A stretch of 64,000 nt of DNA from Phaeodactylum tricornutum CCAP 1055/1 (taxonomy: Eukaryota; Bacillariophyta; Bacillariophyceae; Surirellales; Neidiaceae), in assembly GCF_000150955.2 (NCBI RefSeq), contig NC_011690.1, forward strand, positions 62,001 through 126,000, given 5' to 3'. The notes beneath the pieces were generated by a model. That model did no database searches and was not told the origin of the DNA. It saw nothing but the letters and a program-made list of their open reading frames with translations. Positions 1-9,754 of this stretch are shown piece after piece; the stretch's first letter is position 1; each line of letters opens with the position of its first letter. The position numbers and the translations under genes are program-made.

Positions 1-861
1 ATGTCGCACTGCAATCGGAGATCATCGGAAATCATTATTGGGGCAAACTGTCACATCTGTCTATGGGAGGGAGGGAACACGGCTGGTTTGGGTGGGGTCC
101 ATACTCGCCAACTCTTGGAGGATGAAACCACAGCACAGATCCACCGGGATCATATCAGCGACGCCTTTCGTTCTGACGATGATGACCATTTTGCAAAAAC
201 AGAACTGTTGTGTCTTGAAAACTCTCACAACATGATGGGAGGCGTTGCTTTACCGCTTTCCTACGTCGAAGATATTGGACACTTGACTACCGAGTTGGGA
301 ATTAAGCTCCACATTGATGGAGCAAGAATTTTCAATGCATCGGTGTGCCACAACGTACCCGTTGATAATCTTTGCAAGCCGGCAGATAGCGTGTCTGTCT
401 GCCTCTCAAAGGGTCTTGGTGCTCCCTTGGGAAGCGTCTTGGTGGGGGACACGGACTTCATCCGTTTAGCAAAACGTGCAAGAAAACGATGCGGAGGGGG
501 GATGCGCCAAGCTGGGGTGGTCGCGGCGATGGGACTCTACGCCATCCACAACAACATATCTAGGCTCGAGGCGGACCATAGAAGGGCAAAACGATTGGCA
601 AATGAGCTGCAAAAGAATGGCTTTTATCTTGCTAGGAACGGTGCCGTTGACACCAATATGTTTTACTTTGGTCTGCCAGATAACTCGAAAGTTGAGTGGA
701 AGGATTACTGCAAGATTTTACAGACCAAGCATGGCGTAGGCCTGACCGGCGGATATTCTCGTGGAGGGAGACTGTTCCGGGCCGTTACTCACTTGGACAT
801 TTCGGACAAAGACATTGACCGAGCGGTCGAAGCTATGGTCTTAGCCGCAAGGTTGAGCTAG
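1..861 (+). CDS. Threonine aldolase, PLP-dependent (5' truncated by window edge)
   Basis: Cleaves L-threonine or L-allo-threonine to glycine and acetaldehyde, using pyridoxal phosphate; an aminotransferase fold-type I enzyme. The frame is open from base 1 and the first visible residues already sit inside the PLP domain (HCNRRSSEIIIG, then the EGGN and GGVHTR motifs). Perhaps 70-90 residues are therefore missing to the left, and the ATG at base 1 is probably an internal methionine. Visible landmarks are HIDGARIFNA with the PLP-ring Asp near residue 106, and VCLSKGLGAPLGS with the Schiff-base Lys near residue 137. The C-terminal small domain ends normally at a TAG stop. The family call is firm; threonine versus allo-threonine preference cannot be read from the sequence. 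Confidence 0.93.
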   Translation: MSHCNRRSSEIIIGANCHICLWEGGNTAGLGGVHTRQLLEDETTAQIHRDHISDAFRSDDDDHFAKTELLCLENSHNMMGGVALPLSYVEDIGHLTTELGIKLHIDGARIFNASVCHNVPVDNLCKPADSVSVCLSKGLGAPLGSVLVGDTDFIRLAKRARKRCGGGMRQAGVVAAMGLYAIHNNISRLEADHRRAKRLANELQKNGFYLARNGAVDTNMFYFGLPDNSKVEWKDYCKILQTKHGVGLTGGYSRGGRLFRAVTHLDISDKDIDRAVEAMVLAARLS

Positions 862-1927
862 ACAAGTTTCCTTTGGGAGCCAATGTTACCTAATGTAAAT
901 GATGCACTTGCATAAATGCAAGGTGTTATATTTGAAGCGTTCAAATATTTTGATGGAAATGATCCGGGATTGCACGCTACATGGAGCTAACCAAGGCGTG
1001 CTAATGTGTTGGGAATCACTCGTTCAAGAGCAGTTGACAAACTGGGAGAAACAGGCAATCCCGCATATTGTTGGGCCAGGTTGTTCCTCTGATAGCTTCA
1101 ATTCGCTTGTCAGCAAGTGTCTAGTCCCAATTCAGTTGTGCCTTCGAGGTAAAGACTCACTATACCCAACCTGCAATTAAGTCCCGGTTTGGATTGGCGC
1201 AAACCCGTTTGTGGCATTGAAAATTGTGAGGACGTAGGCCCTCGAACGATTGACAAGGTCCTTTCAAATCTCAATGCTCATGGAATCATAAAAGAAATAT
1301 CGTTGGATCAGGACCAGACTTTGATTTTTGCTCGTCGGGCCTTTTCTCAATCATATTCGAAAACATTTTTGCTTCATGTTGCATATAAAAATAATCGACG
1401 GAAAAAAGAAAAGTTTGTCTTATATCGTTAAAAGAGCCGAGGAAGACACTTGATACAGATATTTTATGTCAATTGGCATAGAAATTTCTCACTCTTGGTA
1501 AATGATATGCATCCCCGCAATTATTTATTGGACAATAAGGGCAATATAGGCCTATCTTTTCCACATGTCTTCAAAAAATCTACATATTATCGTAAGTATC
1601 TAACGTCAACGCATTCACAGATAAATGTAAACATGAAAATGGAATGTTCGGATTAATTTTGTCGCAAAGGATTAGGATCATGAAGACTCCTCCTGACGTT
1701 TTGGAACCGTGCACGGAAATCAGATGCAAGGAACTAGTACAAAGCTACACGGGGGAATTCGTAGGGCAACCTCCGTCATCCTGTTCTGGGTAAGATCTAC
1801 CGTGAGATTGTACGGCACTTTAGTACCAGATCCGAAATGCGTAACATTACGTTTCGTCGCCTTCCAGTAACCGATCCCATACTTCGTCGGCCGAGAGGAA
1901 TCATTCTCACTGCACCAAGCCAACACA
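862..1927. other. Intergenic stretch, no supported gene
   Basis: About 1.07 kb between the threonine aldolase and the cyclin. Several short open frames occur on the plus strand (60-95 codons), but none has a recognisable domain. The part around 1.35-1.65 kb is AT-rich and low in coding character. I see no tRNA-like fold or repeat. The last few hundred bases presumably hold the cyclin promoter. Confidence 0.6.
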
Positions 1928-3016
1928 ATGGAAGCTATCCCCGTTACACCAGCGAAAGGCACTGCCATTCAGGGCCAAACAAGTTTCAATCGAAAGGTGA
2001 GACACATGGATAAGGCCCCGGTGATGGAGCATTTGCGAGTTTTGCGTCGCTTGGAATCGGAAACATATCCACCGTGTGAGGATTACTTGACGTTGTTTGG
2101 CCCTTCACATACCGAAGGCGTGACCGGCTACATTAGCGAGCGTTGGAGAGGAAGCATTTGCGAGTGGTGTTATGAAGTCGTCGATCACTTTCAGTTTGAT
2201 CGCGAAGTTGTCTCCATCGCGCTCAATTACCTGGATCGCGCGGTAGCGGCGAAAGCCAGGGATACTCTGAAAGCCATCCCGTATCTTGAGTTCCAGCTTA
2301 TTGCTGTTACTTCTGTCTACATGGCCATCAAATTGCATGGCGCGCATGAGACACATGATGGCCCTCGTCGCAGGCTACGCATCGATGCCTTTGTCGAGCT
2401 CAGCCGTGGACACTTTGAAGCGGGTGCGATCGAATGTATGGAACGTTCCATACTCTCGACTCTCAACTGGAGGGTGAACCCACCAACCCTTCTCCGCTTT
2501 ATTTCCAACCTTCTTGAACTCCTTCCTGAATGGTCTCCGCTTCCACATACCGTTTCCTACGGGGACGCATTGGGCGGAATCTACGATTACGCCAGATATC
2601 TTTCGGAGCTTTCTGTTTGTGTTTCTAAATTTTCATTTACCCTATCCTCTTCGGAGATTGCATTTTCCGCTATCCTGTGTGCCATTGAGGCACTACAGGC
2701 AACTCGAACAGTGCCGGACTTCGCTCGTTCCGATTTTTTAAAGAACGTCGCTGAAGCCACAGGTCTGCATGCCGACGAGCCGCAAATCCTGTCCGCTTGC
2801 GAGATGCTCCGGGAGCTTTACCCGAGCATTTTCGGAAGAGACGATGAACATCACCTCTTTGCCAGTCACGCATGCACAGTTGGTCAGCCTCAGTCTGTGA
2901 GCGGAAAAAAATCTCCAGTTTGTGTGTTGGAGGAGCAAGCGGAAAGCCCAAATACACGCCGCAAACGAAGTCGCAGTAGCGACGATGATAAACAACCTCT
3001 GTATTCCAGCTTTTAA
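1928..3016 (+). CDS. Cyclin, diatom-specific type
   Basis: A 362-residue regulatory subunit for a cyclin-dependent kinase. The cyclin N-terminal box covers roughly residues 55-180. It has the Arg-Trp segment (ISERWRGSICEWCYEVVDHF), the ALNYLDRAV helix, the TSVYMAIKLH helix and the closing MERSILSTLNWRVNPPT segment, as in cyclin folds. A weaker C-terminal helical region follows. The tail (about residues 320-362) is basic and Ser-rich (RRKRSRSSDDDK), which could serve as nuclear targeting. Diatom genomes are known for an expanded lineage-specific cyclin group (dsCYC), several of which respond to light or nutrients, and this sequence fits that group better than canonical A, B or D cyclins. Single exon. 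The ATG at 1928 is the first in frame. Confidence 0.88.
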   Translation: MEAIPVTPAKGTAIQGQTSFNRKVRHMDKAPVMEHLRVLRRLESETYPPCEDYLTLFGPSHTEGVTGYISERWRGSICEWCYEVVDHFQFDREVVSIALNYLDRAVAAKARDTLKAIPYLEFQLIAVTSVYMAIKLHGAHETHDGPRRRLRIDAFVELSRGHFEAGAIECMERSILSTLNWRVNPPTLLRFISNLLELLPEWSPLPHTVSYGDALGGIYDYARYLSELSVCVSKFSFTLSSSEIAFSAILCAIEALQATRTVPDFARSDFLKNVAEATGLHADEPQILSACEMLRELYPSIFGRDDEHHLFASHACTVGQPQSVSGKKSPVCVLEEQAESPNTRRKRSRSSDDDKQPLYSSF

Positions 3017-4133
3017 TGGCACATGTACATTCTTCCGTACCAGCTCCTTTGCTACCGTGATTCCCTCGACTGAAAGTGAGTATATAAAGCAATGGGTTTT
3101 GTCTGGCAACTTGTCGCCGGAGCCCCTTCGCTTTTCTGGTGATTTCTAATCGGTAAAAATCTTAAAACCGTTTACGCTTATAATTTTCCGACGCTTAGTG
3201 TTAACTTTGCTACTTCAACGGAACGAATCGCATAACGGAGTGGAGACGAATCGCGAGGCTTTTAGGTAAAGGTACAAAGGCGCTAGAGAGTCAATTGTCC
3301 GACTCTTAAAGTGCGCGGCAATCATCCGATCGTATCGGGTGAATCTTTCCCCTCGAAGGCCTTGCGCGCAGTACTGCCTATTCGTACAAATTTATGTGAA
3401 AAATTTAAGAATCATGATGAGAATGGCGCGATTTTCTAGAGTAAGTGAAAAACCCGCGAAAGAATATTATTTTCTTTGTCGAATTGATTTGGTACGAGTT
3501 TTTGGGGTAATCCGTTAATCTGCGTTTTGTTGCGAACTCGACCTCCTTACATTTGCTAAGAATTTTCGCCTATGCATTGTGCGCGGTCGTTCTCATCTCC
3601 TGAAGAGAACAAGCGTTCTCCTTTCAAAGAAAAGTTATCTACAAATCCAACCGACAGAAGAAAATGTTGATCTAGATTCTGCAGACGCACGCGGAACGAT
3701 CGCTCACAGCGAGCAAATTTCACTTCCAACTATTCTACAGAGCGAATTTTATGTGTGCACCATAGTGCGATGTGATTTGAACGTGTCCAGGAAAATATTT
3801 GTCGGCACTGTGATCTCAAACCGCTCTAAGCGACTGTTCATAGTCAATCCGTTTGTTCTCGAGATCGATGCGGAGGACCGTTCCGTTCCTACAGTGCTTC
3901 AAATTAATGACCATCTCGCTCGTCCAAATACTGCACTTCCAATAAATGTTCGAATGACGCACACCACACCAGAAAACAATTTGAGACGCTACCGTGACAC
4001 GACCATGAATCTATATTTGAGAGCCACCAACACCCATATATTCACATGATGCGCTCCATCAGATGAAACGGATGACCCTCTTACTCGGAAAAAATACCAG
4101 CAACGTTTTCTATCAGTGGAGGTTTAGGAAGCG
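3017..4133. other. Intergenic stretch between convergent genes, no supported gene
   Basis: About 1.1 kb. One 156-codon frame lies at about 3.58-4.05 kb on the plus strand, but it has no ATG near its 5' end and resembles no family I know. I leave it uncalled. The segment 3.15-3.55 kb is AT-rich without obvious repeats. Confidence 0.5.
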
Positions 4134-6163
4134 CTAGCTAGAAGGATTAGAATTAGAAATCAACGATTTCGCTCTTGACTGGCCCGTGACGATTGCGATG
4201 GCGTGATCAAAAGAGAATCCCGCAATCCGTTTAAGAAGTGGAAGTAGTGTTGATGTGAGTATTTCCTCCGGAGGTGTTAGTGAAGCCGAAAGCCGAGTGC
4301 ATACAGAACCGCTTGCCGTCCAAACATCCCGTAGATAAACATTGGCGACAAACCAGCCGGGATCACGGAGCCGTGAAAAAAGCTGCCCATATGGAAAGCA
4401 ATGCAATGTCCAATATCCACCGACCAATATAGCCGATACACCTTTTATCACCAAGTCAAGCATAGCAAAGAAAACATGGTGCACCAAAACGGTCGTAAAC
4501 ATAAAGAGTGAAACAGCGAAGAGAATGGTTCCCAGCAGCAATTGCATGGAATCGTACTCCATCGAATCTGTCCGAAGCCGCAGCACATTCCACTTTTTAC
4601 CGCGAAATACCCGCCAAAGTGCTGCTAGCAGATAAAGCTCGGCTTGGTATACACGCCGGAAGCAAGTAGCGAGAATGGTCAGATGAGCCGTCGCCAGGCG
4701 AAATGAGTCGTGCAGAAGCGCAAAAAATCCCGAACTACCCAACAAAACTCCGGTTAGGAGGACTGCGGTTGCGAAAAAGTCCGCTGATACTTCAAGCTTG
4801 AACATTGCCTGAACAAGGCTTCTGTGAATCGTCAAGATCGTATTAAGCTCTCGGCCAAGATTTTCCGACAGACGCTCATTTAGCTTGAAGCCGACGGGAG
4901 ATTTTCCCAGCCAGTCGATACTAGCACCCAATGTATTATAGTGAAATTCCCGCACTCGCTCCAGGGCGCCGTGCTCGGTAGCACTTCGAATATATAGTGC
5001 GAGGGACACGCCGAGAAAAGTACCGAGAATAGCATCGACAAGTGTTCGCCAAGTCTCATTTCGCAACTGCAGACTTGTGGCCGCACGTTCGTAGTTTGAC
5101 ATGGTTTGGTTGTCTTTCCAGCCTAGTAGCTGGTTATATGCGTTCATGAACGAGTAAATTGGGAAGATATCTGTGGTAGACAGGTTGCCAGAGTGTTGGC
5201 ATAGCAAGGAATACTGTCGAAAGTTGTAGATAGAAGCTCTACTCTTGAAAACGTTTGCATGAGTAGATGGATCACTGGAGTGCATGCGAGAAGAGCGGAA
5301 TTCGTGCGGTGAATGTACAGTTGCTTCAATTTGCTGCAGTAGTGTAAGCGCGTGACTAAGTCGTATCAATAGAGTGCCAGAAAAAAATGAGTCTGTAGGA
5401 CACGCTTCGTGACGGTAGAGAAGACCACCGTCTCGCTCATAGAGAAGGAGCTGGACTGTAGCGTGGTTGAAATCTTGGGAAGTGAGTTGCACGGGAAACC
5501 CTTTCTGGTCCTTAAACGTTGGGAACTGGTGCTGCATGGAAGGTATCCTCCCACCATTCGTGGGTGACCACAAGCCAACAATATCCAGATGATTCCAGCA
5601 TGTTTTCAGCACGCACGTTGAACACGAAATACTTTGCTGTGCGAGCAACTGCAGCCTCTTTGGTGCAGGTCGTCCCGGATCGTTCCGATTCTGGTGCGGA
5701 CTCTTCGGAGGGTCGATTCGCACTCCGTACGTGTAGGGTTGTTCGTCCAAGGTACGATACCTGCGCATACGAATGCATGATAGGGCCATTCCTCCTCCTC
5801 CTCGATAGCTTCATTCAATACGATCACCTCATGACTATCATAACGAGATCGCTTGCGACTCGAGCTCCAACCGACTATCCATCCTGCCGGTACCGGAGCG
5901 GTGCATAATTCGCTAGGCCAACACAGAATGGCAAAGGGCTTGTCCTCATTTTCCTCGGTAGCGCCTCTCTCCATCTTTGCATCGAGTCGAAAACAGATGC
6001 TCTCCTTTATCCCCCGAATTTTCTGTGTTTGAGATGTGATACTCTTAACTAAGATAGAACGCTGGCTGACTGGAACGACTCCACCGATCGCCGGCCGTTG
6101 TTGTGTAATGCCTAGTATGCTTGGCGGCTTTCGTTTGCTTACAGTTAGCACTTTTTTTCCCAT
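4134..6163 (-). CDS. GPI1: GPI-GlcNAc transferase subunit GPI1 / PIG-Q, two exons
   Basis: Subunit of the ER-membrane complex that adds GlcNAc to phosphatidylinositol, the first step of GPI-anchor synthesis. The C-terminal half matches the PIG-Q signature closely: a GASIDWLGKSPVGFKLN segment, then ALWRVFRGKKWNVLRLR, DSMEYDSMQLLLGTILF and further hydrophobic helices. The first exon (6163-5771) reads MGKKVLTVSKRK and carries a GWIVGW segment like the family N-terminus, then an acidic run. The downstream frame differs. A GTATGC donor at 5770 and an acceptor ending at 5649 (or 5637) give an in-frame intron of 122 (or 134) bp and a protein of about 635 residues. The intron is inferred by eye. The coding start is 254 bp from the divergent RFC gene. 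Confidence 0.85.
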
Positions 6164-6417
6164 TTTTGTGTTTGGAAAATTCCGTCCAAAAGCAGTCGCA
6201 TGAGCTTTCACTCTTCACAGCAAAGCAAGCACGGCACCCCATTGGCGTTTCCCTTCCACTCGCGCCAACGCGACGGACGACCCAATGTAACAATGATGCC
6301 TACTACTTACGGCTAGAGGCACGAGCATAGAGCAGACTACACTTTGCTCGACGGTCTCTTTTTCGGATTGTGTTGTCCATTCGTCCAGTTTGTTGTCGTT
6401 TGTCTACTTCAATAAGT

Positions 6418-7566
6418 ATGACCGACACAGCCGTAGCGGCATCAGTGCCCAGCGAGGCCAACAAAGAGAACAGCGTCGCGAAAGCGAAAAAGAGCATGGC
6501 GGGTTACCAGGTGCCGTGGGTGGAAAAATACCGACCGAGGGTATTGGAAGACGTCGTGGGGAACGAGGAGACGGTGAGTCGACTCCGTGCGATTTCCAGG
6601 ACGGGTAATCTACCGAATCTCATTCTGGCGGGTCCGCCCGGTACGGGCAAGACTACGAGTGTACACGCGTTGGCCCGACAACTGTTGGGTGCATCCTACA
6701 AGGATGCCGTCTTGGAACTGAACGCCTCCGATGCCCGAGGTATTGATGTAAGTAACGAATATTGTGCCATACTATCTTCTTGTATTATACGTGTCTTCTG
6801 GAAGAGACTTACACACATTTTCTGACCTTTCCGTTTCGTGGCTCAGGTTGTCAGAAATCGCATCAAGAGTTTCGCCATGAATAAAGTTACGTTGCCCCCT
6901 GGTCGCCACAAAATTATCATTCTGGACGAGGCCGACTCGATGACGTCCGCGGCACAGCAGGCTCTTCGAAGAACAATGGAGCTGTACTCCAACACAACGC
7001 GCTTTTGTTTGGCCTGCAACGTTTCGACCAAAATCATTGAAGCTATCCAATCGAGAGCCGCGATTCTTCGTTATTCACGGCTGGCCAACGAACAAGTCTT
7101 GACCTGCCTACTCAAGGTGTGCCAAGCAGAATCCATCTCGTACACAAACGATGCACTGGAGGCTATTCTTTTTACCGCGGAAGGTGATATGCGCCACGCT
7201 CTCAACAATCTTCAGGCCTCGTACTTTTTGACCAACGGAATCATTTCGCAAACTTCCGTTTTCAAAGTGTGCGACCAGCCTCATCCCAAAACTGTAGGTC
7301 AAATTATCAGCCATTGTACCAAGGGGGATACCAAGGCTGCCTGCGATCAGATGCAAGCGTTGTGGAAGTCGGGGTATTCCACCAACGATATCATAGGTAC
7401 CGTTTTCAAGGTCGTCAAGGCTCACGGCGAGCTTCCGGAAGCCCTCAAACTAGAGTACTTGCGCGAGATTGGCTTTACCCAAATGCGAATTTCCGATGGG
7501 GTAAACTCGCCGCTGCAGCTGCTCGGACTTTTGGCGCGACTCGCTCAAAAAATGCAGCAAACTTAA
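6418..7566 (+). CDS. RFC4: Replication factor C small subunit (yeast Rfc4 / human RFC2 type), two exons
   Basis: AAA+ ATPase subunit of the clamp loader that places PCNA on primed DNA. Exon 1 (6418-6747) holds WVEKYRP, the Walker A GPPGTGKT and the [10 protein letters not shown] segment. A 99-bp intron (6748 GTAAGT to 6846 CAG) follows. Exon 2 (6847-7566) resumes with [10 protein letters not shown], then the Walker [21 protein letters not shown], the sensor-like [15 protein letters not shown] and the C-terminal collar. The joined protein is 349 residues, normal for a small RFC subunit. The start was placed at MTDTAV, 31 codons before the conserved WVEKYRP. The position matches yeast Rfc4 / human RFC2 better than the other small subunits, because ARGIDVVRNRIK is followed by [17 protein letters not shown]. 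Confidence 0.94.
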
Positions 7567-7691
7567 GAGACTTTGGACTCGGTACACTCTCGTTACGCAA
7601 ATAATATCTAAACAGCAAACTAACGAAATACAGCTTTTATCAAACAAGCAAGGTAAGCAGCAGTCCCATTCTTTATCCAGTCGGGAGACTT

Positions 7692-8327
7692 TTATGGCTC
7701 GTAAACACTCTTGTATTCTGTCGTTTTGTACTGGTAATCAGGTTTGTATTCCGCAACGTCATATTTCTTAACTTTGTAGTCACTCCCGTACGTGCCCTTA
7801 TAAAATTCAGGAGCCTTGGGTGTGGGTTGCGGGACGTACGGCTTTTTCTGCATACTCGCGGCCGTAGAAGACTGAACCTGACCCGTTTCTTCTTTGAAAT
7901 TCTGTTCCCGAGCGACGCGGTTGGCTTCTTCCACCTGCCGCCGAATATTGTAATCAATAGCATTCACCTGTATGTTGGCGTACTTAATGCGATCCTTTTC
8001 CTCTTCGGACAGAATGAGGCCCTTTTGGGTGCCCTGTTGAAACCGAAGGCGATCGTGGTCGATCTGAGCTTGAGAGGACGAGGTAGGCAAAGGGACAGCG
8101 AGCGCAACACCGTCAACGGTCGGAATCTTCTCTTCCTTGTCCGAAACATCAGAAACGTACTCAACATGCGAGATCGGGACTGCGGTAGGGACACTTGCAA
8201 ATTGACTGCGATCGTTCTCGAGGACGGCTTGTGCGGTTGGAAGCAACGTGCCTTCCAGCTCGTCGAAATCTCGCAAAGGTGTCATTTCTTGGGTTTTCTT
8301 ATCGTTAGTTGCGGATGGGGTTGTCAT
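7692..8327 (-). CDS. Unknown protein with Lys/Tyr-rich tail
   Basis: A 211-residue single-exon frame that I cannot assign to a family. The N-terminal part is acidic and Ser/Thr-rich, followed by a charged helix-prone middle (about residues 90-145, KDRIKYANIQVNAIDYNIRR). The tail of about 45 residues is rich in alternating Lys and Tyr (YGSDYKVKKYDVAEYKPDY). There is no signal peptide or membrane helix, so a soluble, partly disordered protein is likely. It is convergent with the RFC gene (125 bp between stops) and divergent from TRM10. The coding call rests on length, an ATG start and protein-like composition. Confidence 0.68.
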   Translation of the reverse strand: MTTPSATNDKKTQEMTPLRDFDELEGTLLPTAQAVLENDRSQFASVPTAVPISHVEYVSDVSDKEEKIPTVDGVALAVPLPTSSSQAQIDHDRLRFQQGTQKGLILSEEEKDRIKYANIQVNAIDYNIRRQVEEANRVAREQNFKEETGQVQSSTAASMQKKPYVPQPTPKAPEFYKGTYGSDYKVKKYDVAEYKPDYQYKTTEYKSVYEP

Positions 8328-8795
8328 CCTTGTTGAACGTCAGTGGTTGCGTGCTTGTGTCACAAAACAAGGCGGGCCGGGCAACTAAGTGTACTTGTGT
8401 ATGGATTGTAAAGAAGTGGACTGGGAAACACGATACATTTTCATCCTTCGCAAGCACTTTGCCAGTCAGTTCTACGCCAATACAAACAGAAATCCGTTCC
8501 GGAAGTGAAGTCCTGTGATCCACGTAAACCCGGATGTTATTTTTACGATTCACAGTCAGCAATCTTCCGCGTGTGAGGGTAAAAGGTCAGTTTCATGTGA
8601 TTCTCATATATTTCGATTCACCCACTAAGGAATGTTGTCTTGTCACTGTGATAAATCTACCTTGCTCCCCACAATCCGTCGCCCCCAAAATGAAAACAAT
8701 TTTGGACACCGAAGGTCGGTAATGTGCTAGCAAAGTAGAGAGCTGGAAGTTGATTTTAATCCTTCTCCGGAACAAGAAACTTCGTCCGAGTCGCT
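8328..8795. promoter_or_regulatory. Divergent intergenic region between unknown gene and TRM10
   Basis: 468 bp lie between two head-to-head ATGs, so both promoters must sit here. I see no TATA box or repeat that stands out. The role is inferred from position only. Confidence 0.4.
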
Positions 8796-9737
8796 ATGAC
8801 CAACGAAAACAGTTCGGAGGATGTTAAAGTGTGCGGTATCATCGAAGGTGCACTATGGCATGATTCTCCTTCCGATGCACTTCCAGGAATTGCAGCACCT
8901 CCGAAAATCTCCAAGAATCAATTAAAGAAGAAACGGCGTCTCGAGCGTATGATGGAAGTAAAAAAGCGACGTAAACTTCAGGACAAAGAAGCCAAAGAAG
9001 CCAAGGCGCAAGCGGAAGGCAGAAATTTAGACGAGGTACGCCGGGACGAGGCCGAGCGTCGCCTTGTTGGTATTGGACGGAAGCGCCGACAAGAGGAGTG
9101 GGAAAAGAGAGAACGACTGGCTAGGGAATCGTCTTTTAGAGTGTGTCTGGACTGCTCGTTTGAAAAAGACATGACCGGTAAAGAAATAGGGAGTCTGTCC
9201 TTGCAGCTTCGGTATTGTTACGGAATCAACAAAAGTAGTCCACACCCCTGTCTTTTGTCTGCCACAGGCGTCGGGGGTGAAACGCTGACTCACCTGCAGA
9301 AAGTATCGGGCTTTGACGAATGGTCGAACCGAGCGTTTTCTTGTACGGAAAGGTCATTGGAAGATTACTATAGAGATAACATTTCGCAGATTGTTTACCT
9401 TACCAGTGACTCGCAAAATGTCCTGGAGGATTTGGACAACGAGAAAATCTACATTATTGGAGGGATTGTGGACCGGAACCGACTGAGACGAGCAGCCATT
9501 GATCGCGCTGAGAGACTCGGTGTTGCAACGGCAAGATTACCATTAGACAAACATCTTAAAGAGATGGCTTCGACTCGTGTGTTGACATGCAATCACGTGT
9601 TTGAGATACTCATAAAGTTTAGAGAGCATGGTAAGAGCTGGAAGAAGGCTTTGCATGACGTGTTGCCGCAGCGAAAAGAAGCAAAACTGATGGATGGCGA
9701 AGACAGAGAAGCTATTGAAGTGAAGGAAATTAAATAA
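8796..9737 (+). CDS. TRM10: tRNA (guanine-N1-)-methyltransferase, TRM10 family
   Basis: SPOUT-fold SAM-dependent enzyme that methylates N1 of purine 9 in tRNA. The protein is 313 residues. A basic and acidic helical N-terminus (KNQLKKKRRLERMMEVKKRR onward) leads into the core at about residue 110 (RVCLDCSFEKDM). Family signatures follow: IVYLTSDSQN, the IIGGIVDRNRLRR segment that builds the SAM-binding knot, and LGVATARLPL, with a C-terminal LTCNHVFEILIKF. The length and the N-terminal lysine-rich extension fit eukaryotic cytosolic or nuclear Trm10. Single exon. Its stop lies 17 bp from the stop of the convergent NOM1 gene, so the 3' UTRs must overlap. Preference for G9 versus A9 is not readable. 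Confidence 0.92.
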   Translation: MTNENSSEDVKVCGIIEGALWHDSPSDALPGIAAPPKISKNQLKKKRRLERMMEVKKRRKLQDKEAKEAKAQAEGRNLDEVRRDEAERRLVGIGRKRRQEEWEKRERLARESSFRVCLDCSFEKDMTGKEIGSLSLQLRYCYGINKSSPHPCLLSATGVGGETLTHLQKVSGFDEWSNRAFSCTERSLEDYYRDNISQIVYLTSDSQNVLEDLDNEKIYIIGGIVDRNRLRRAAIDRAERLGVATARLPLDKHLKEMASTRVLTCNHVFEILIKFREHGKSWKKALHDVLPQRKEAKLMDGEDREAIEVKEIK

Positions 9738-9754
9738 AATATGAGATTCCCGTT

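Noticed and set aside
899-1656. Three successive short plus-strand frames
   Set aside because: Short, AT-rich, no domain and no splice sites that join them convincingly.
3579-4049. 156-codon plus-strand frame between the cyclin and GPI1 genes
   Set aside because: It has no ATG near its 5' end, no recognisable domain, and no neighbour logic; length alone is weak support.
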